The position numbers were made by a program, and so were the translations under genes. DNA of 64,000 bases from Flavobacteriaceae bacterium (GTDB lineage: Bacteria > Bacteroidota > Bacteroidia > Flavobacteriales > Flavobacteriaceae): the NCBI GenBank assembly GCA_028284005.1, contig JANQSO010000006.1, forward strand, positions 179,184-243,183. The letters run 5' to 3'. The notes under the pieces were generated by a model. The model was not told the origin of the DNA and did not search any database. It was given only the letters and a program-made list of their open reading frames with translations. Below are positions 9,385-17,742 of this stretch, piece after piece. Each line of letters starts with the position of its first letter. Positions within the stretch are counted from its first letter, which is position 1.

Positions 9385-10186
9385 CATACTAACAAACTCA
9401 AATAAAAGACTGTCCGTTCAAGTTTCATTGACCGGACTTTCTTTTTTAGTGTCGGTTTCCGATACTAAGGATGTGTTATTTTTTTCAGAAAAAAAATTTA
9501 ATGATCACAGGACCCCAGAAGAGCTATTGTTTGAACTAAAAGATGAATTTTCAGAAAACAATGAGCTTCAGGACAGTTTTAAAGAAGTTAGTGTCATCTA
9601 TGCAACCAACATCTATAGTTTGGTTCCCGGCTCTCTGTTCGATGAAACAAAAGCAAGCGATTATTTAAAATTTAATTCGAAGATACTTGGGAATGACTTC
9701 ATTGCGCACGATATATTGCAAAATCAAGGTATTGTAGTAGTATATGTCCCCTTTGTAAATATTAATAACTACCTCTTTGACCGCTTTGGCAGTTTTCAAT
9801 ATTACCACGCAACAACCATTCTTTTAAAATTGATTCTCAATGCCGAAAAACATTCCCAAGATGATAAGGTCTATGTTCATGTTCAGGACAGCTCCTTTGA
9901 TCTTATAGCAATAAAAGATGGAAGCCTACAGCTGTGCAATTCGTATTCGTATAAAACGCCTGAAGATTTCATCTACTATATATTGTTTAGCCTGGAGCAA
10001 TTAAAGTTGAATCCGGATACTGTAGAAACGATTCTTTGCGGTTCCATTACCAAAGAAGATACTTTCTATGAAATCATCTATAGATATATCCGAAATGTAG
10101 CATTCACAACATTGGAATCTTTCCGTGAAGAAGGATTTTCCAATAGTGATACACCTCCTAATTTTTTATTAAAGAACAGTTTATAG
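9365..10186 (+). CDS. DUF3822 family protein
   Basis: A 273-residue protein matching DUF3822, a Bacteroidetes family predicted to have an actin/Hsp70-like (ASKHA) fold. Recognisable features are LSVQVSLTGLSFLVS near the start, VIYATNIYSLVPGSLFDE, and ILCGSITKEDTFYEIIYRY towards the end. The start at 9365 overlaps the previous gene by 20 nt, and its stop shares one base with the GTG start of rsmD at 10186, so the three genes form a tightly coupled unit. No function is established; linkage to an rRNA methyltransferase is the only clue. Confidence 0.82.
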   Translation: MTLKSNNILTNSNKRLSVQVSLTGLSFLVSVSDTKDVLFFSEKKFNDHRTPEELLFELKDEFSENNELQDSFKEVSVIYATNIYSLVPGSLFDETKASDYLKFNSKILGNDFIAHDILQNQGIVVVYVPFVNINNYLFDRFGSFQYYHATTILLKLILNAEKHSQDDKVYVHVQDSSFDLIAIKDGSLQLCNSYSYKTPEDFIYYILFSLEQLKLNPDTVETILCGSITKEDTFYEIIYRYIRNVAFTTLESFREEGFSNSDTPPNFLLKNSL

Positions 10187-10749
10187 TGCGAATTATTTCC
10201 GGCTCACATAAAGGAAGGCGACTCACTGCGCCTAAGTCGTTACCGGTAAGGCCCACAACCGATTTCGCTAAAGAATCTCTCTTTAATATTCTTAATAACC
10301 GAATAGATTTTGGAACAGTTTCCGTACTCGACCTTTTTGCCGGAACCGGAAATATTAGTTATGAATTTGCTTCACGAGGTGCAAAAGAAATCACCAGTAT
10401 CGATGCGCATTACGGATGTGTTAAATATATTCAGAAAACTGCGGAAGAGCTTTCTTTACCAATTACTTCTGTTAAATCAGATGTCTACAAGTATTTAGAA
10501 ATTGTAAAAACTACATTCGATGTAATTTTTGCAGATCCACCCTATGATTTTTCCATTGAAAGATTTGTAGAAATTGTAGATGCAATATTTAAAAACCAAT
10601 TACTAAATCCTGGCGGAATTGTAATTATAGAACATTCCAAGCATACCGATCTCTCATCACACTCAAATTTCACTGAAGCCAGAAAATACGGAAGTTCGGT
10701 TTTTAGTTTTTTTCTTAACAACCTAAAAAATAAGAAAGCAGGCCTATAA
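10186..10749 (+). CDS. rsmD: 16S rRNA (guanine(966)-N(2))-methyltransferase RsmD
   Basis: Methylates G966 of 16S rRNA in the assembled small subunit. The 187-residue protein begins MRIISGSHKGRRLTAPKSLPVRPTTDFAKESLF, followed by the SAM-binding motif LDLFAGTGNISYE and the catalytic motif FADPPYDF. The start is GTG at 10186, overlapping the DUF3822 stop by 1 nt. The final codons (Ala-Gly-Leu-stop) run into the 3' end of the RNase P RNA gene on the opposite strand, so the coding end and the RNA P1 helix share sequence. Confidence 0.94.
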   Translation: MRIISGSHKGRRLTAPKSLPVRPTTDFAKESLFNILNNRIDFGTVSVLDLFAGTGNISYEFASRGAKEITSIDAHYGCVKYIQKTAEELSLPITSVKSDVYKYLEIVKTTFDVIFADPPYDFSIERFVEIVDAIFKNQLLNPGGIVIIEHSKHTDLSSHSNFTEARKYGSSVFSFFLNNLKNKKAGL

Positions 10750-11046
10750 GCCGGATTCTGTATCCACCAGAGGTGGATCCTTACCATTTATCTGGACGTA
10801 TTGTTACCAATACGCTCTATCTGCCTACCCTCCTGCATCGGGCGGGTACCCTCAAGCACAGGTTTACGTGGCATTTCACCGCATAGAGTTTACCTGGTTT
10901 CACTACAGCATTACCTGTACATCCTTTCTGTTGCACTTGTCCGGTCACGCCTAAGCGTGACGACGGCTGTTAGCCGCTATGCTTCCCTGTGGTGTCCGGA
11001 CTTTCCTACCTTAAGCTTAGACTTAAGATCGATAAGGCGGCCTGCT
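10738..11046 (-). ncRNA. rnpB: RNase P RNA (bacterial class A)
   Basis: Catalytic RNA of RNase P, which removes 5' leaders of pre-tRNAs. On the minus strand, GCAGGCC near 11045 pairs with GGCCTGC near 10738 to form P1. The conserved core GGAAAGTCCGGACACCACAG follows (complement of about 10990-11010), then the CR segments ACAGAAA, GGTAAACTC and AGGGTA, and the 3' hallmark AGAATCCGGCTTAT. The length, about 309 nt, is normal for class A. Its 3' end overlaps the last 12 nt of rsmD on the other strand. A TACTTTTG -7 box sits 5 nt upstream of the 5' end, which fixes that end. Confidence 0.95.
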
Positions 11047-11050
11047 TTTA

Positions 11051-11058
11051 CAAAAGTA
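11051..11058 (-). promoter_or_regulatory. -7 element of the rnpB promoter
   Basis: Reads TACTTTTG on the minus strand, matching TAnnTTTG. A TTG is present 21 nt further upstream, slightly longer than the usual spacer. The expected start site near 11046 coincides with the first paired base of P1. Confidence 0.6.
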
Positions 11059-11122
11059 ACCCAATGTTAATAAATACCGCAAAATAGCAAAGGCTATTTT
11101 TTAAAAACTAAACTGACATCTT

Positions 11123-11130
11123 TATATTTG
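11123..11130 (+). promoter_or_regulatory. -7 element of the dnaX promoter
   Basis: TATATTTG fits TAnnTTTG exactly. The dnaX ATG at 11141 lies only 10 nt beyond it, so the mRNA leader would be about 5 nt. No clear TTG is seen at the expected upstream distance. Confidence 0.5.
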
Positions 11131-11140
11131 TTTTACTTCT

Positions 11141-12910
11141 ATGGAACACTTTATAGTATCAGCACGTAAATACAGGCCTACCACTTTTAAGAATGTAGTG
11201 GGACAACAAGCCATTACCAACACGCTGGAAAATGCTATAGAAAACAACCATTTAGCACAAGCCCTTTTATTTACAGGGCCCCGGGGGGTTGGAAAAACCA
11301 CCTGTGCACGTATACTGGCCAAGAAGATCAACCAGGATGGAACCGAAAAAGCAGACGAAGACTTTGCTTTCAATATTTTTGAATTGGATGCAGCATCCAA
11401 TAACTCTGTAGACGATATCCGAAATTTAATTGACCAGGTACGCATCCCCCCTCAGGTTGGTAAGTATAAAGTATATATTATAGATGAAGTGCATATGCTG
11501 TCCTCTGCTGCTTTCAATGCCTTTCTGAAAACACTGGAGGAACCTCCAAAACATGCTATCTTTATTCTTGCAACAACCGAAAAACACAAGATTATTCCAA
11601 CTATACTTTCACGTTGTCAGATCTTTGATTTTAAAAGAATAACTGTTAATGACATTAAAGGGCATTTGGCAGACGTGGCTGGGTCCGAAGGTATTGAAGC
11701 TGAAGATGATGCCCTGCATATCATCGCTCAAAAAGCAGATGGCGCCTTACGTGACGCCCTTTCCATATTTGACCGTGTTGTTAGTTTTTCTGGAAAGAAC
11801 CTAACGCGTCAAGCTGTTACCGAAAACCTGAATGTACTTGACTATACGTACTATTTTTCAATTACAGATTTACTGCTTGCCAATAACATTCCACAGGTCT
11901 TGGTCGCCTATAATGATATTCTGGCAAAAGGGTTTGACGGCCATCATTTTATCACGGGACTAGCTTCACATTTCCGGGACCTTTTAGTGTGTCAAAATGA
12001 AGAAACCATTTCTTTACTTGAAGTGGGTGAACAAGTAAAGAACATGTATTTTGAGCAATCCAAAAATACTTCGCATGAGTTTTTACTGGAAGCCATAGAA
12101 ATTGCCAATAACTGTGATCTAAAATATAAAACCAGCCGCAACCAACGATTGTTAGTAGAGTTATGCTTGTTACAATTGGCTTCTCTTACCGCCAAGAGCG
12201 AAAAAAAAAACCTTGATCGCTTCGTAATTCCGCCATCCTATTTTGTAAAAGAAAAGAATACACCAACTGCGGCAATTGAAATACCTCAAACTGAAAGAAT
12301 TGAAGCTACTACCTTGGAACCTGTAGTTTCAAAAACTAACGAAAGTACCTCTTTAAAAGATGGGGAGCATCCCAAGCATGAAAGCCCAAAAGAGTCTGTA
12401 ATACACGAGCGTGTTATTGAACGCCCGCAGATCCTGGCTGAACGGAATGCCAAAAAAGTATCTGCGCTATCTTTAAAAAGTATTCAAAAAAAGCACGAGC
12501 TTAAAAAAGAATTGGTTGCCTCACAACCGGATGAAAAGAATCTTCCTGTAAAAGATTTTGACGAGCCACAAATGATCAGTGTCTGGAAAGAATATACGGA
12601 CCAGGTAGAAAAGGACGGAAAATATAATTTGTTGTCGCATTTAACCATGGGGGTGCCAAAACTGGAAGGTACTTTAATTCATTTAGAGTTTCCTAATTCT
12701 ACGATCAAAGTGGAAGTAGAACGTGCTAAATATGAATTGCTGAATTTTCTTCGTGAAAAATTACAAAACTATGACGTAGACCTTTCAATTGAAGTAAATG
12801 AAACCATTGAGAAACGGTATGCGTATACGCCACGGGAAAAGTTTGAAAAATTAAAAGAAAAGAACCCTATGATCGAAAAACTTCGAAAGGAATTCGATCT
12901 GGACGTTTAA
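11141..12910 (+). CDS. dnaX: DNA polymerase III subunit gamma/tau
   Basis: Clamp-loader ATPase that loads the sliding clamp and organises the replisome. The AAA+ domain carries Walker A GPRGVGKT at residues 46-53, Walker B IIDEVHMLS, the SRC motif (LSRCQIFDF) and sensor 2. The usual four-cysteine zinc module after LAKKIN (residues 59-64) is absent: a short segment without cysteine leads straight to FELDAAS at 80-86. The C-terminal part is charged and linker-like (about residues 370-480), followed by a smaller conserved domain. Length is 589 residues. miaE follows 13 nt downstream. Confidence 0.95.
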   Translation: MEHFIVSARKYRPTTFKNVVGQQAITNTLENAIENNHLAQALLFTGPRGVGKTTCARILAKKINQDGTEKADEDFAFNIFELDAASNNSVDDIRNLIDQVRIPPQVGKYKVYIIDEVHMLSSAAFNAFLKTLEEPPKHAIFILATTEKHKIIPTILSRCQIFDFKRITVNDIKGHLADVAGSEGIEAEDDALHIIAQKADGALRDALSIFDRVVSFSGKNLTRQAVTENLNVLDYTYYFSITDLLLANNIPQVLVAYNDILAKGFDGHHFITGLASHFRDLLVCQNEETISLLEVGEQVKNMYFEQSKNTSHEFLLEAIEIANNCDLKYKTSRNQRLLVELCLLQLASLTAKSEKKNLDRFVIPPSYFVKEKNTPTAAIEIPQTERIEATTLEPVVSKTNESTSLKDGEHPKHESPKESVIHERVIERPQILAERNAKKVSALSLKSIQKKHELKKELVASQPDEKNLPVKDFDEPQMISVWKEYTDQVEKDGKYNLLSHLTMGVPKLEGTLIHLEFPNSTIKVEVERAKYELLNFLREKLQNYDVDLSIEVNETIEKRYAYTPREKFEKLKEKNPMIEKLRKEFDLDV

Positions 12911-12923
12911 CGAATACTAAAAA

Positions 12924-13505
12924 ATGCTTGGTTTACAACTTCCTACGGACCCACGCTGGGTAAACATTGTTGAAAAGAACATTGAAGAGATATTGACGGA
13001 TCATGCTTATTGTGAGCAAAAAGCTGCATCTACGGCCATTTCATTGATCGTTTCCTTTCCCGAATATACAGAGTTGGTGCAAGAAATGGTTGCCCTGGTG
13101 AAAGAAGAGATCAGTCACTTTAAAATGGTACATGACAAAATCCTGGAACGTGGCTGGGTAATGGGCCGCGACCGTAAAGATGAATACGTGATACAGGTCA
13201 CTCAGTTTTTTCCTAAAGGAGGAAGCCGTACCATACAATTGGTGCATCGTCTGTTATATGCTGCTTTAATAGAAGCCCGCAGTTGTGAGCGTTTTAGATT
13301 GTTAAGCGAGGAATTGGAAGATAAATCCCTGGCAAATTTTTACCGAAGCCTAATGGTTAGCGAAGCCAATCATTACACAATGTTTTTAGGCTTTGCCCGT
13401 AAATACGGTGAGCGTGCTATAGTAGACAAAAAGTGGAACGAGCTACTCGCTTTTGAGGCAGAAGTAATGAAAGACCTTGGAAAGAGCGAGGCAATACACG
13501 GCTAA
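12924..13505 (+). CDS. miaE: tRNA-(ms2io6A)-hydroxylase (MiaE-like di-iron enzyme)
   Basis: Hydroxylates the isopentenyl group of ms2i6A37 in tRNA. The 193-residue protein is a four-helix ferritin-like fold with di-iron ligand motifs KEEISHFKMVHD, EARSCERFRLL and SEANHYTMFLGF, all Glu/His positions present. It follows dnaX by 13 nt and is probably cotranscribed. It converges on ppx with 18 nt between stops. Other members of the family act on different substrates, so the exact tRNA modification is inferred. Confidence 0.88.
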   Translation: MLGLQLPTDPRWVNIVEKNIEEILTDHAYCEQKAASTAISLIVSFPEYTELVQEMVALVKEEISHFKMVHDKILERGWVMGRDRKDEYVIQVTQFFPKGGSRTIQLVHRLLYAALIEARSCERFRLLSEELEDKSLANFYRSLMVSEANHYTMFLGFARKYGERAIVDKKWNELLAFEAEVMKDLGKSEAIHG

Positions 13506-13523
13506 TTAGCTAACAAAGGGTGT

Positions 13524-14438
13524 TTATAGCCTAATTTCTAACTTTTCTGCAAGCTTCTCGTTATACAAACTTTTTATGATTCCATCGGAAAGACCAATCT
13601 TTGGAACATGAATATCTTTTGCCTTGCTCCACTTCATCGCAGATAGGTAGATTCTGGTTGCAGGCATTACTACATCTGCACGATCCGGATTCATATTAAG
13701 TTCTACAATTCTCTCTTCATAAGAGAGCCTTTGTATCTTTTTATAATAAGCAGTTAAGTAAAAATAACTTAGAGGTTTTCCTATTTTAATTCCACTGGCT
13801 TTGTAAATACTATTGATATTCCCTCCGGAGCCAATTACCGAAATACTGTCATACTGTTCGGTATTCCTTTGTATCCATTGCTTTACATCTTCCCACATAG
13901 AATCATCCACCATATTGTTGATAAGTCGTACGGTTCCTAATTTAAATGAACGGGAAGTAATGGTATGTCCGCTAGCAAAAATGGTAAACTCTGTACTACC
14001 GCCTCCTACATCTACATATAGGAAAACCTTGTTATCTTGTATTAAATATCTTAGGTCTGTAGAGGCAATAATTCCGGCTTCTTCCTCTCCGTCAATAATG
14101 CTAATATGAATTCCTGTTTTCTTTCGAATCTTTTCGGCTATCTCCATGCCATTAGATGCTTCTCGCATAGCTGAAGTTGCACAGGCTCTAAAACTAACAA
14201 TATTATGTGTTTTCATTAATAAGCTGAAAGCCTTCATTGCATCCTGCATACGCAGGTAATTCTCTTCGGAGATCTTTCCATTTACAAAAACATCTGCTCC
14301 CAAACGAATTGGCACCCTCACCAGAGAAATCTTCTTAAAAATCGGTTCGCGTCCCGGAGGTTCAGTTATGGAAGCAATTAATAAACGAATGGCATTAGAA
14401 CCAATATCTACGGCAGCATATTTATCAATATTCAACAA
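13524..14438 (-). CDS. ppx: Exopolyphosphatase / Ppx-GppA family phosphatase
   Basis: Releases phosphate from the ends of polyphosphate or acts on pppGpp. The 304-residue protein has the ASKHA phosphate-1 motif AAVDIGSNAIRLLIA near the N-terminus, the ligand loop ACATSAMREASNG, and the phosphate-2 motif YVDVGGGSTEFTIF. It consists of domains I and II only, lacking the C-terminal extension of the E. coli enzyme (about 510 residues), which is usual in Bacteroidetes. It starts 2 nt after ppk1, pairing polyphosphate synthesis and breakdown in one transcript. Confidence 0.9.
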   Translation of the reverse strand: MLNIDKYAAVDIGSNAIRLLIASITEPPGREPIFKKISLVRVPIRLGADVFVNGKISEENYLRMQDAMKAFSLLMKTHNIVSFRACATSAMREASNGMEIAEKIRKKTGIHISIIDGEEEAGIIASTDLRYLIQDNKVFLYVDVGGGSTEFTIFASGHTITSRSFKLGTVRLINNMVDDSMWEDVKQWIQRNTEQYDSISVIGSGGNINSIYKASGIKIGKPLSYFYLTAYYKKIQRLSYEERIVELNMNPDRADVVMPATRIYLSAMKWSKAKDIHVPKIGLSDGIIKSLYNEKLAEKLEIRL

Positions 14439-14440
14439 AT

Positions 14441-16534
14441 CTAATTTTTAAGTTTTTCCTGATAATATTCATACATTCTAAATTGCGAACGTACCCTTTC
14501 TTTGTTAGGTCTGCGATACGCATTGTCCTGCAGGTCTGATATAATACGGGCTTTTACCGTATCGTTCCAACTGATCTCAAACGTTTCTATGATCTCTTTC
14601 CTGATGTCATCATCGTAAATGGGGCAGGAAACTTCTACACGGTTATCCAGATTTCTACCCATAAGATCTGCAGAAGATATATATACTTTTGGATCACCTC
14701 CATTATAAAAGATAAATAGCCTGGGGTGTTCCAAAAATTTATCTACAATACTAATTACCTCTATGTTCTCGCTCATTCCTTGCACACCGGGAATTAAACA
14801 GCAAATTCCTCTCACAATCAATTTAATGTCAACTCCTTCCCTACTGGCTTCATATAACTTATCGATCATTTTAAAATCGGAAAGGCTGTTCAGTTTCAGT
14901 TTAATACCACTAGGCAAGCCATTCTTCTTATTTTCAATTTCGGTGTCGATCAATGCATATAATGCATTTCGGGTGTAATGCGGAGAAACGATAAGATGTT
15001 GGTATTTTTTGATCTTATAATTTACTTCGAAGAAATCAAACACCTTGTTGATCTCTTTACATATCTTTTGATTGGCTGTAAAGAGCGTGTAATCTGTATA
15101 GATACGAGCAGTGGATTCATTAAAATTTCCGGTGCTTATAAAACCGTAACGTTTAATCTTATCTTTTTCCAAACGCTCGATCACACAAGACTTGCAATGT
15201 ACTTTCAATCCGGATACTCCAAATATAAGGTGTACTCCTTCGCTTTGCATTTGTTCGGCATACTTAATGTTAGCTTCCTCATCGAAACGGGCCTGTAATT
15301 CTATTTGAACGGTTACTTCTTTTCCATTCTTAGCGGCGTTTATTAAGGAACTTGCAATATGTGATACCTGCGCCAGGCGATAAATAGTGATCTTTATAGA
15401 TTGAACCTTTGGATCCAAAGCTGCTTCCCTAAGAAATTTTACTACGTATGAAAAACTTTGGTACGGAGCATAGAGCAGGTAATCCTTTTCTGCGAATTTG
15501 GAGAACAAGCTTCCCTGCAGGCTGAGCCCCGGGATAGGTAATGGTTCTATTTTACTGTATAAAAGGTCTTTCCTTCCCAGGCTTGGAAAGTCCATATAAT
15601 CACGACGGTTGTGATAACGGCCACCCGGAATGATACTATCTGTAGTATCAATTCCCATTTTATCCATTAAAAACTGTAATGTGTTCTTATCAATACTCTT
15701 ATCATACACAAAACGGACCGGATCACCGGCACTTCGATTCTTAACACTTTTTGAAATCTTATCTATAAAACTTTTACTTAGGTCACTATCTATATCCAAC
15801 TCTGCATCCCTGGTGATCTTGATCATATGTGCAGAAATGCTTTTATATTTGAAAATGCTAAAAATGTTTTGCAGACAATGTCTTATTAAATCATCAAGAA
15901 TAATAATAAATTGTTTGTCGCCATCCGGTGGAAGTACTACAAATCGCTCTATAACTCTTGGGATCTCTATAAGTGCATAATTGTATTTTGACTCAAAGGT
16001 TTCGTCTTCATCAGACATTACCATTTTTATGGCAAGATAGGCAGCACTGTCTTTTAATGATGGAAATTGCTCCAATTCCCCTATCATAATAGTTACCAGT
16101 GCCGGGCTTACTTTTTGTATGAAATAGTCTGAAATGAATTTGCTTTGTTCGGGAGTTACTTCAGTTTCGTCAATTATAAAAATATTCTCTTTCTGAAGTT
16201 CATTTTCAATACTATTCAATATTTGAAGACTGGTAGTTTGTAATCCGATAACTGTATGGGTGATCTCCTCGAGTAGTTCTTTCGCTGAAATACCTCCTAA
16301 GACCCTTCTCCCTCCTTTTCCGGCCTCTACAATGCGCTTGATCGTAGCATAACGGACTTTAAAGAATTCATCCAGGTTGTTTGAAAAGATTCCCAAAAAA
16401 CGAAGTCTCTCGATCAAAGGGACGGTTTCGTCTTCGGCTTCCTGTAACACCCGGGCATTAAATTTTAGCCAGCTCAGCTCACGATTAAAGTAACGGTTTT
16501 CAGTTTTAATTATTTTTTCTGAGGTTGGGTTCAT
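14441..16534 (-). CDS. ppk1: Polyphosphate kinase 1
   Basis: Makes long-chain polyphosphate from ATP through a phosphohistidine intermediate, at the membrane. The 697-residue protein begins with the N-domain YFNRELSWLKFNARVL and has the catalytic segment LKVHCKSCVIERLE, with the autophosphorylated histidine at residue 446, followed by STGNFNESTARIYTDYTLF. A second conserved segment contains FLEHPRLFIFYNGGDPKVYISSADLM with its active-site histidine. Length is normal. Its ATG overlaps the sixA stop by one base, and ppx follows after 2 nt. Confidence 0.96.
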   Translation of the reverse strand: MNPTSEKIIKTENRYFNRELSWLKFNARVLQEAEDETVPLIERLRFLGIFSNNLDEFFKVRYATIKRIVEAGKGGRRVLGGISAKELLEEITHTVIGLQTTSLQILNSIENELQKENIFIIDETEVTPEQSKFISDYFIQKVSPALVTIMIGELEQFPSLKDSAAYLAIKMVMSDEDETFESKYNYALIEIPRVIERFVVLPPDGDKQFIIILDDLIRHCLQNIFSIFKYKSISAHMIKITRDAELDIDSDLSKSFIDKISKSVKNRSAGDPVRFVYDKSIDKNTLQFLMDKMGIDTTDSIIPGGRYHNRRDYMDFPSLGRKDLLYSKIEPLPIPGLSLQGSLFSKFAEKDYLLYAPYQSFSYVVKFLREAALDPKVQSIKITIYRLAQVSHIASSLINAAKNGKEVTVQIELQARFDEEANIKYAEQMQSEGVHLIFGVSGLKVHCKSCVIERLEKDKIKRYGFISTGNFNESTARIYTDYTLFTANQKICKEINKVFDFFEVNYKIKKYQHLIVSPHYTRNALYALIDTEIENKKNGLPSGIKLKLNSLSDFKMIDKLYEASREGVDIKLIVRGICCLIPGVQGMSENIEVISIVDKFLEHPRLFIFYNGGDPKVYISSADLMGRNLDNRVEVSCPIYDDDIRKEIIETFEISWNDTVKARIISDLQDNAYRRPNKERVRSQFRMYEYYQEKLKN

Positions 16535-17019
16535 TATTTTAAATCTCTGGGAAATAAAGTTTTAATTGTGGTTCCTGTTGTAATACTACCCCAGGCATCT
16601 ACTTCAAATTGAAGCATTACAAAGCCACAGGTAGGAACATTTTCAATATACTTACTTCCTAACATATTTGCAATAGAAGTAAATGCATGATTATGACCAA
16701 CGATCATCACTCTGTCCAGAGAATTATCCAAGCCCTTAATAATATTCATAACTCCTTGCCCACTAAAATCATACAGATTGTGATTTTTAATGAAGTTTGC
16801 TTCTTCAATATCAAAAACTTCCTTAAAGAAATTTGCAGTGGAAAGAGCACGAGTCGCGTCACTTGTTACAATACGCTGTGGTGGTTCGATCTGGTCCTTT
16901 AAAGTACTAGAAACCAATTTACCATCTCGTCTCCCCCTTCCTTTTAAAGGACGCTTGTGGTCTTCCACATCGTGCTTCCACGACGACTTTGCATGCCGAA
17001 CCATATAGAGTGTTTTCAT
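16534..17019 (-). CDS. sixA: SixA-like phosphohistidine phosphatase (histidine phosphatase superfamily)
   Basis: A 161-residue RHG-type phosphatase: MVRHAKSSW at residues 6-14 carries the catalytic RH, and IVGHNHAF carries the second histidine. SixA enzymes remove phosphate from phosphohistidine in signalling proteins; small relatives have other substrates. It lies 3 nt after pdxH and its stop overlaps the ppk1 start by one base, so it is translated with polyphosphate kinase. The enzyme class is clear, the substrate is inferred. Confidence 0.83.
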   Translation of the reverse strand: MKTLYMVRHAKSSWKHDVEDHKRPLKGRGRRDGKLVSSTLKDQIEPPQRIVTSDATRALSTANFFKEVFDIEEANFIKNHNLYDFSGQGVMNIIKGLDNSLDRVMIVGHNHAFTSIANMLGSKYIENVPTCGFVMLQFEVDAWGSITTGTTIKTLFPRDLK

Positions 17020-17022
17020 ATA

Positions 17023-17667
17023 TTAAGGTTGAAGTCTTTTAATGTTCCAATCTAATCCATCTAAAGTATACAGGATCCTGTCATGTAGCCTGTTGGGGCG
17101 CCCCTGCCAAAATTCTATGCTAACCGGGCTTACTACATAGCCACCCCAGTCTTTTGGCTTGGGAACTTCCATATTTTCATATTTTTTTTCTAATGACTGT
17201 AGTTTTGCCTCCATGGCTACCCTACTCTCTATTTCTCTGCTTTGGTCAGACACTAAGGCCCCTAACTGACTACCTTTTGGGCGCGAATGGAAGTAGTTGG
17301 CAGAATCTTCTTCGGAAGTTTTCTTTGCAGTTCCTTTTATAATTATTTGACGTTCCATCACAGGCCAGAAAAAAGATAAGGACACTTTGCTGTTGGCAGC
17401 GATCGATAATCCTTTTTCACTATTGTAGTTCGTATAAAAATAGAATCCGTTCTCGTCATATTTCTTCAACAAAACAACTCTTCCACGAGGAAAACCATCT
17501 GTACCGACAGTTGTTAAGGTCATTGCATTTACTTCATCCACACCTCCCGTTAATTCTGTCTCATAATACCAGGTTCTGAATTGCTGCAACGGATTTGGAT
17601 CCACAGAATGCTCAGAAAGCTCTCCTTTTTCATAGGATTTTCGATATTTGTGAAGATTGTCCCTCAT
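17023..17667 (-). CDS. pdxH: Pyridoxamine 5'-phosphate oxidase
   Basis: FMN enzyme that oxidises pyridoxine/pyridoxamine 5'-phosphate to pyridoxal 5'-phosphate. The 214-residue protein shows the start MRDNLHKYRKSYEKGELSE, the FMN-binding segments FPRGRVVLLKKYDENGFYFYTNY and RPKGSQLGALVSDQS, and the C-terminal motif EFWQGRPNRLHDRILY. Length is normal. It is followed 3 nt later by sixA and preceded by a 75-nt gap after rnz, where a separate promoter could lie. Confidence 0.95.
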   Translation of the reverse strand: MRDNLHKYRKSYEKGELSEHSVDPNPLQQFRTWYYETELTGGVDEVNAMTLTTVGTDGFPRGRVVLLKKYDENGFYFYTNYNSEKGLSIAANSKVSLSFFWPVMERQIIIKGTAKKTSEEDSANYFHSRPKGSQLGALVSDQSREIESRVAMEAKLQSLEKKYENMEVPKPKDWGGYVVSPVSIEFWQGRPNRLHDRILYTLDGLDWNIKRLQP

Positions 17668-17742
17668 ATTGCAATTTTAATGCAAGTTACGAGTTTTACC
17701 GAACGTATTAAAAGGCTATTTATTAAATGTGTATTAATTTTA

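Noticed and set aside
10801..11070. 89-codon plus-strand open frame
   Set aside because: Lies wholly inside the RNase P RNA gene on the opposite strand, and its translation has no recognisable protein pattern.
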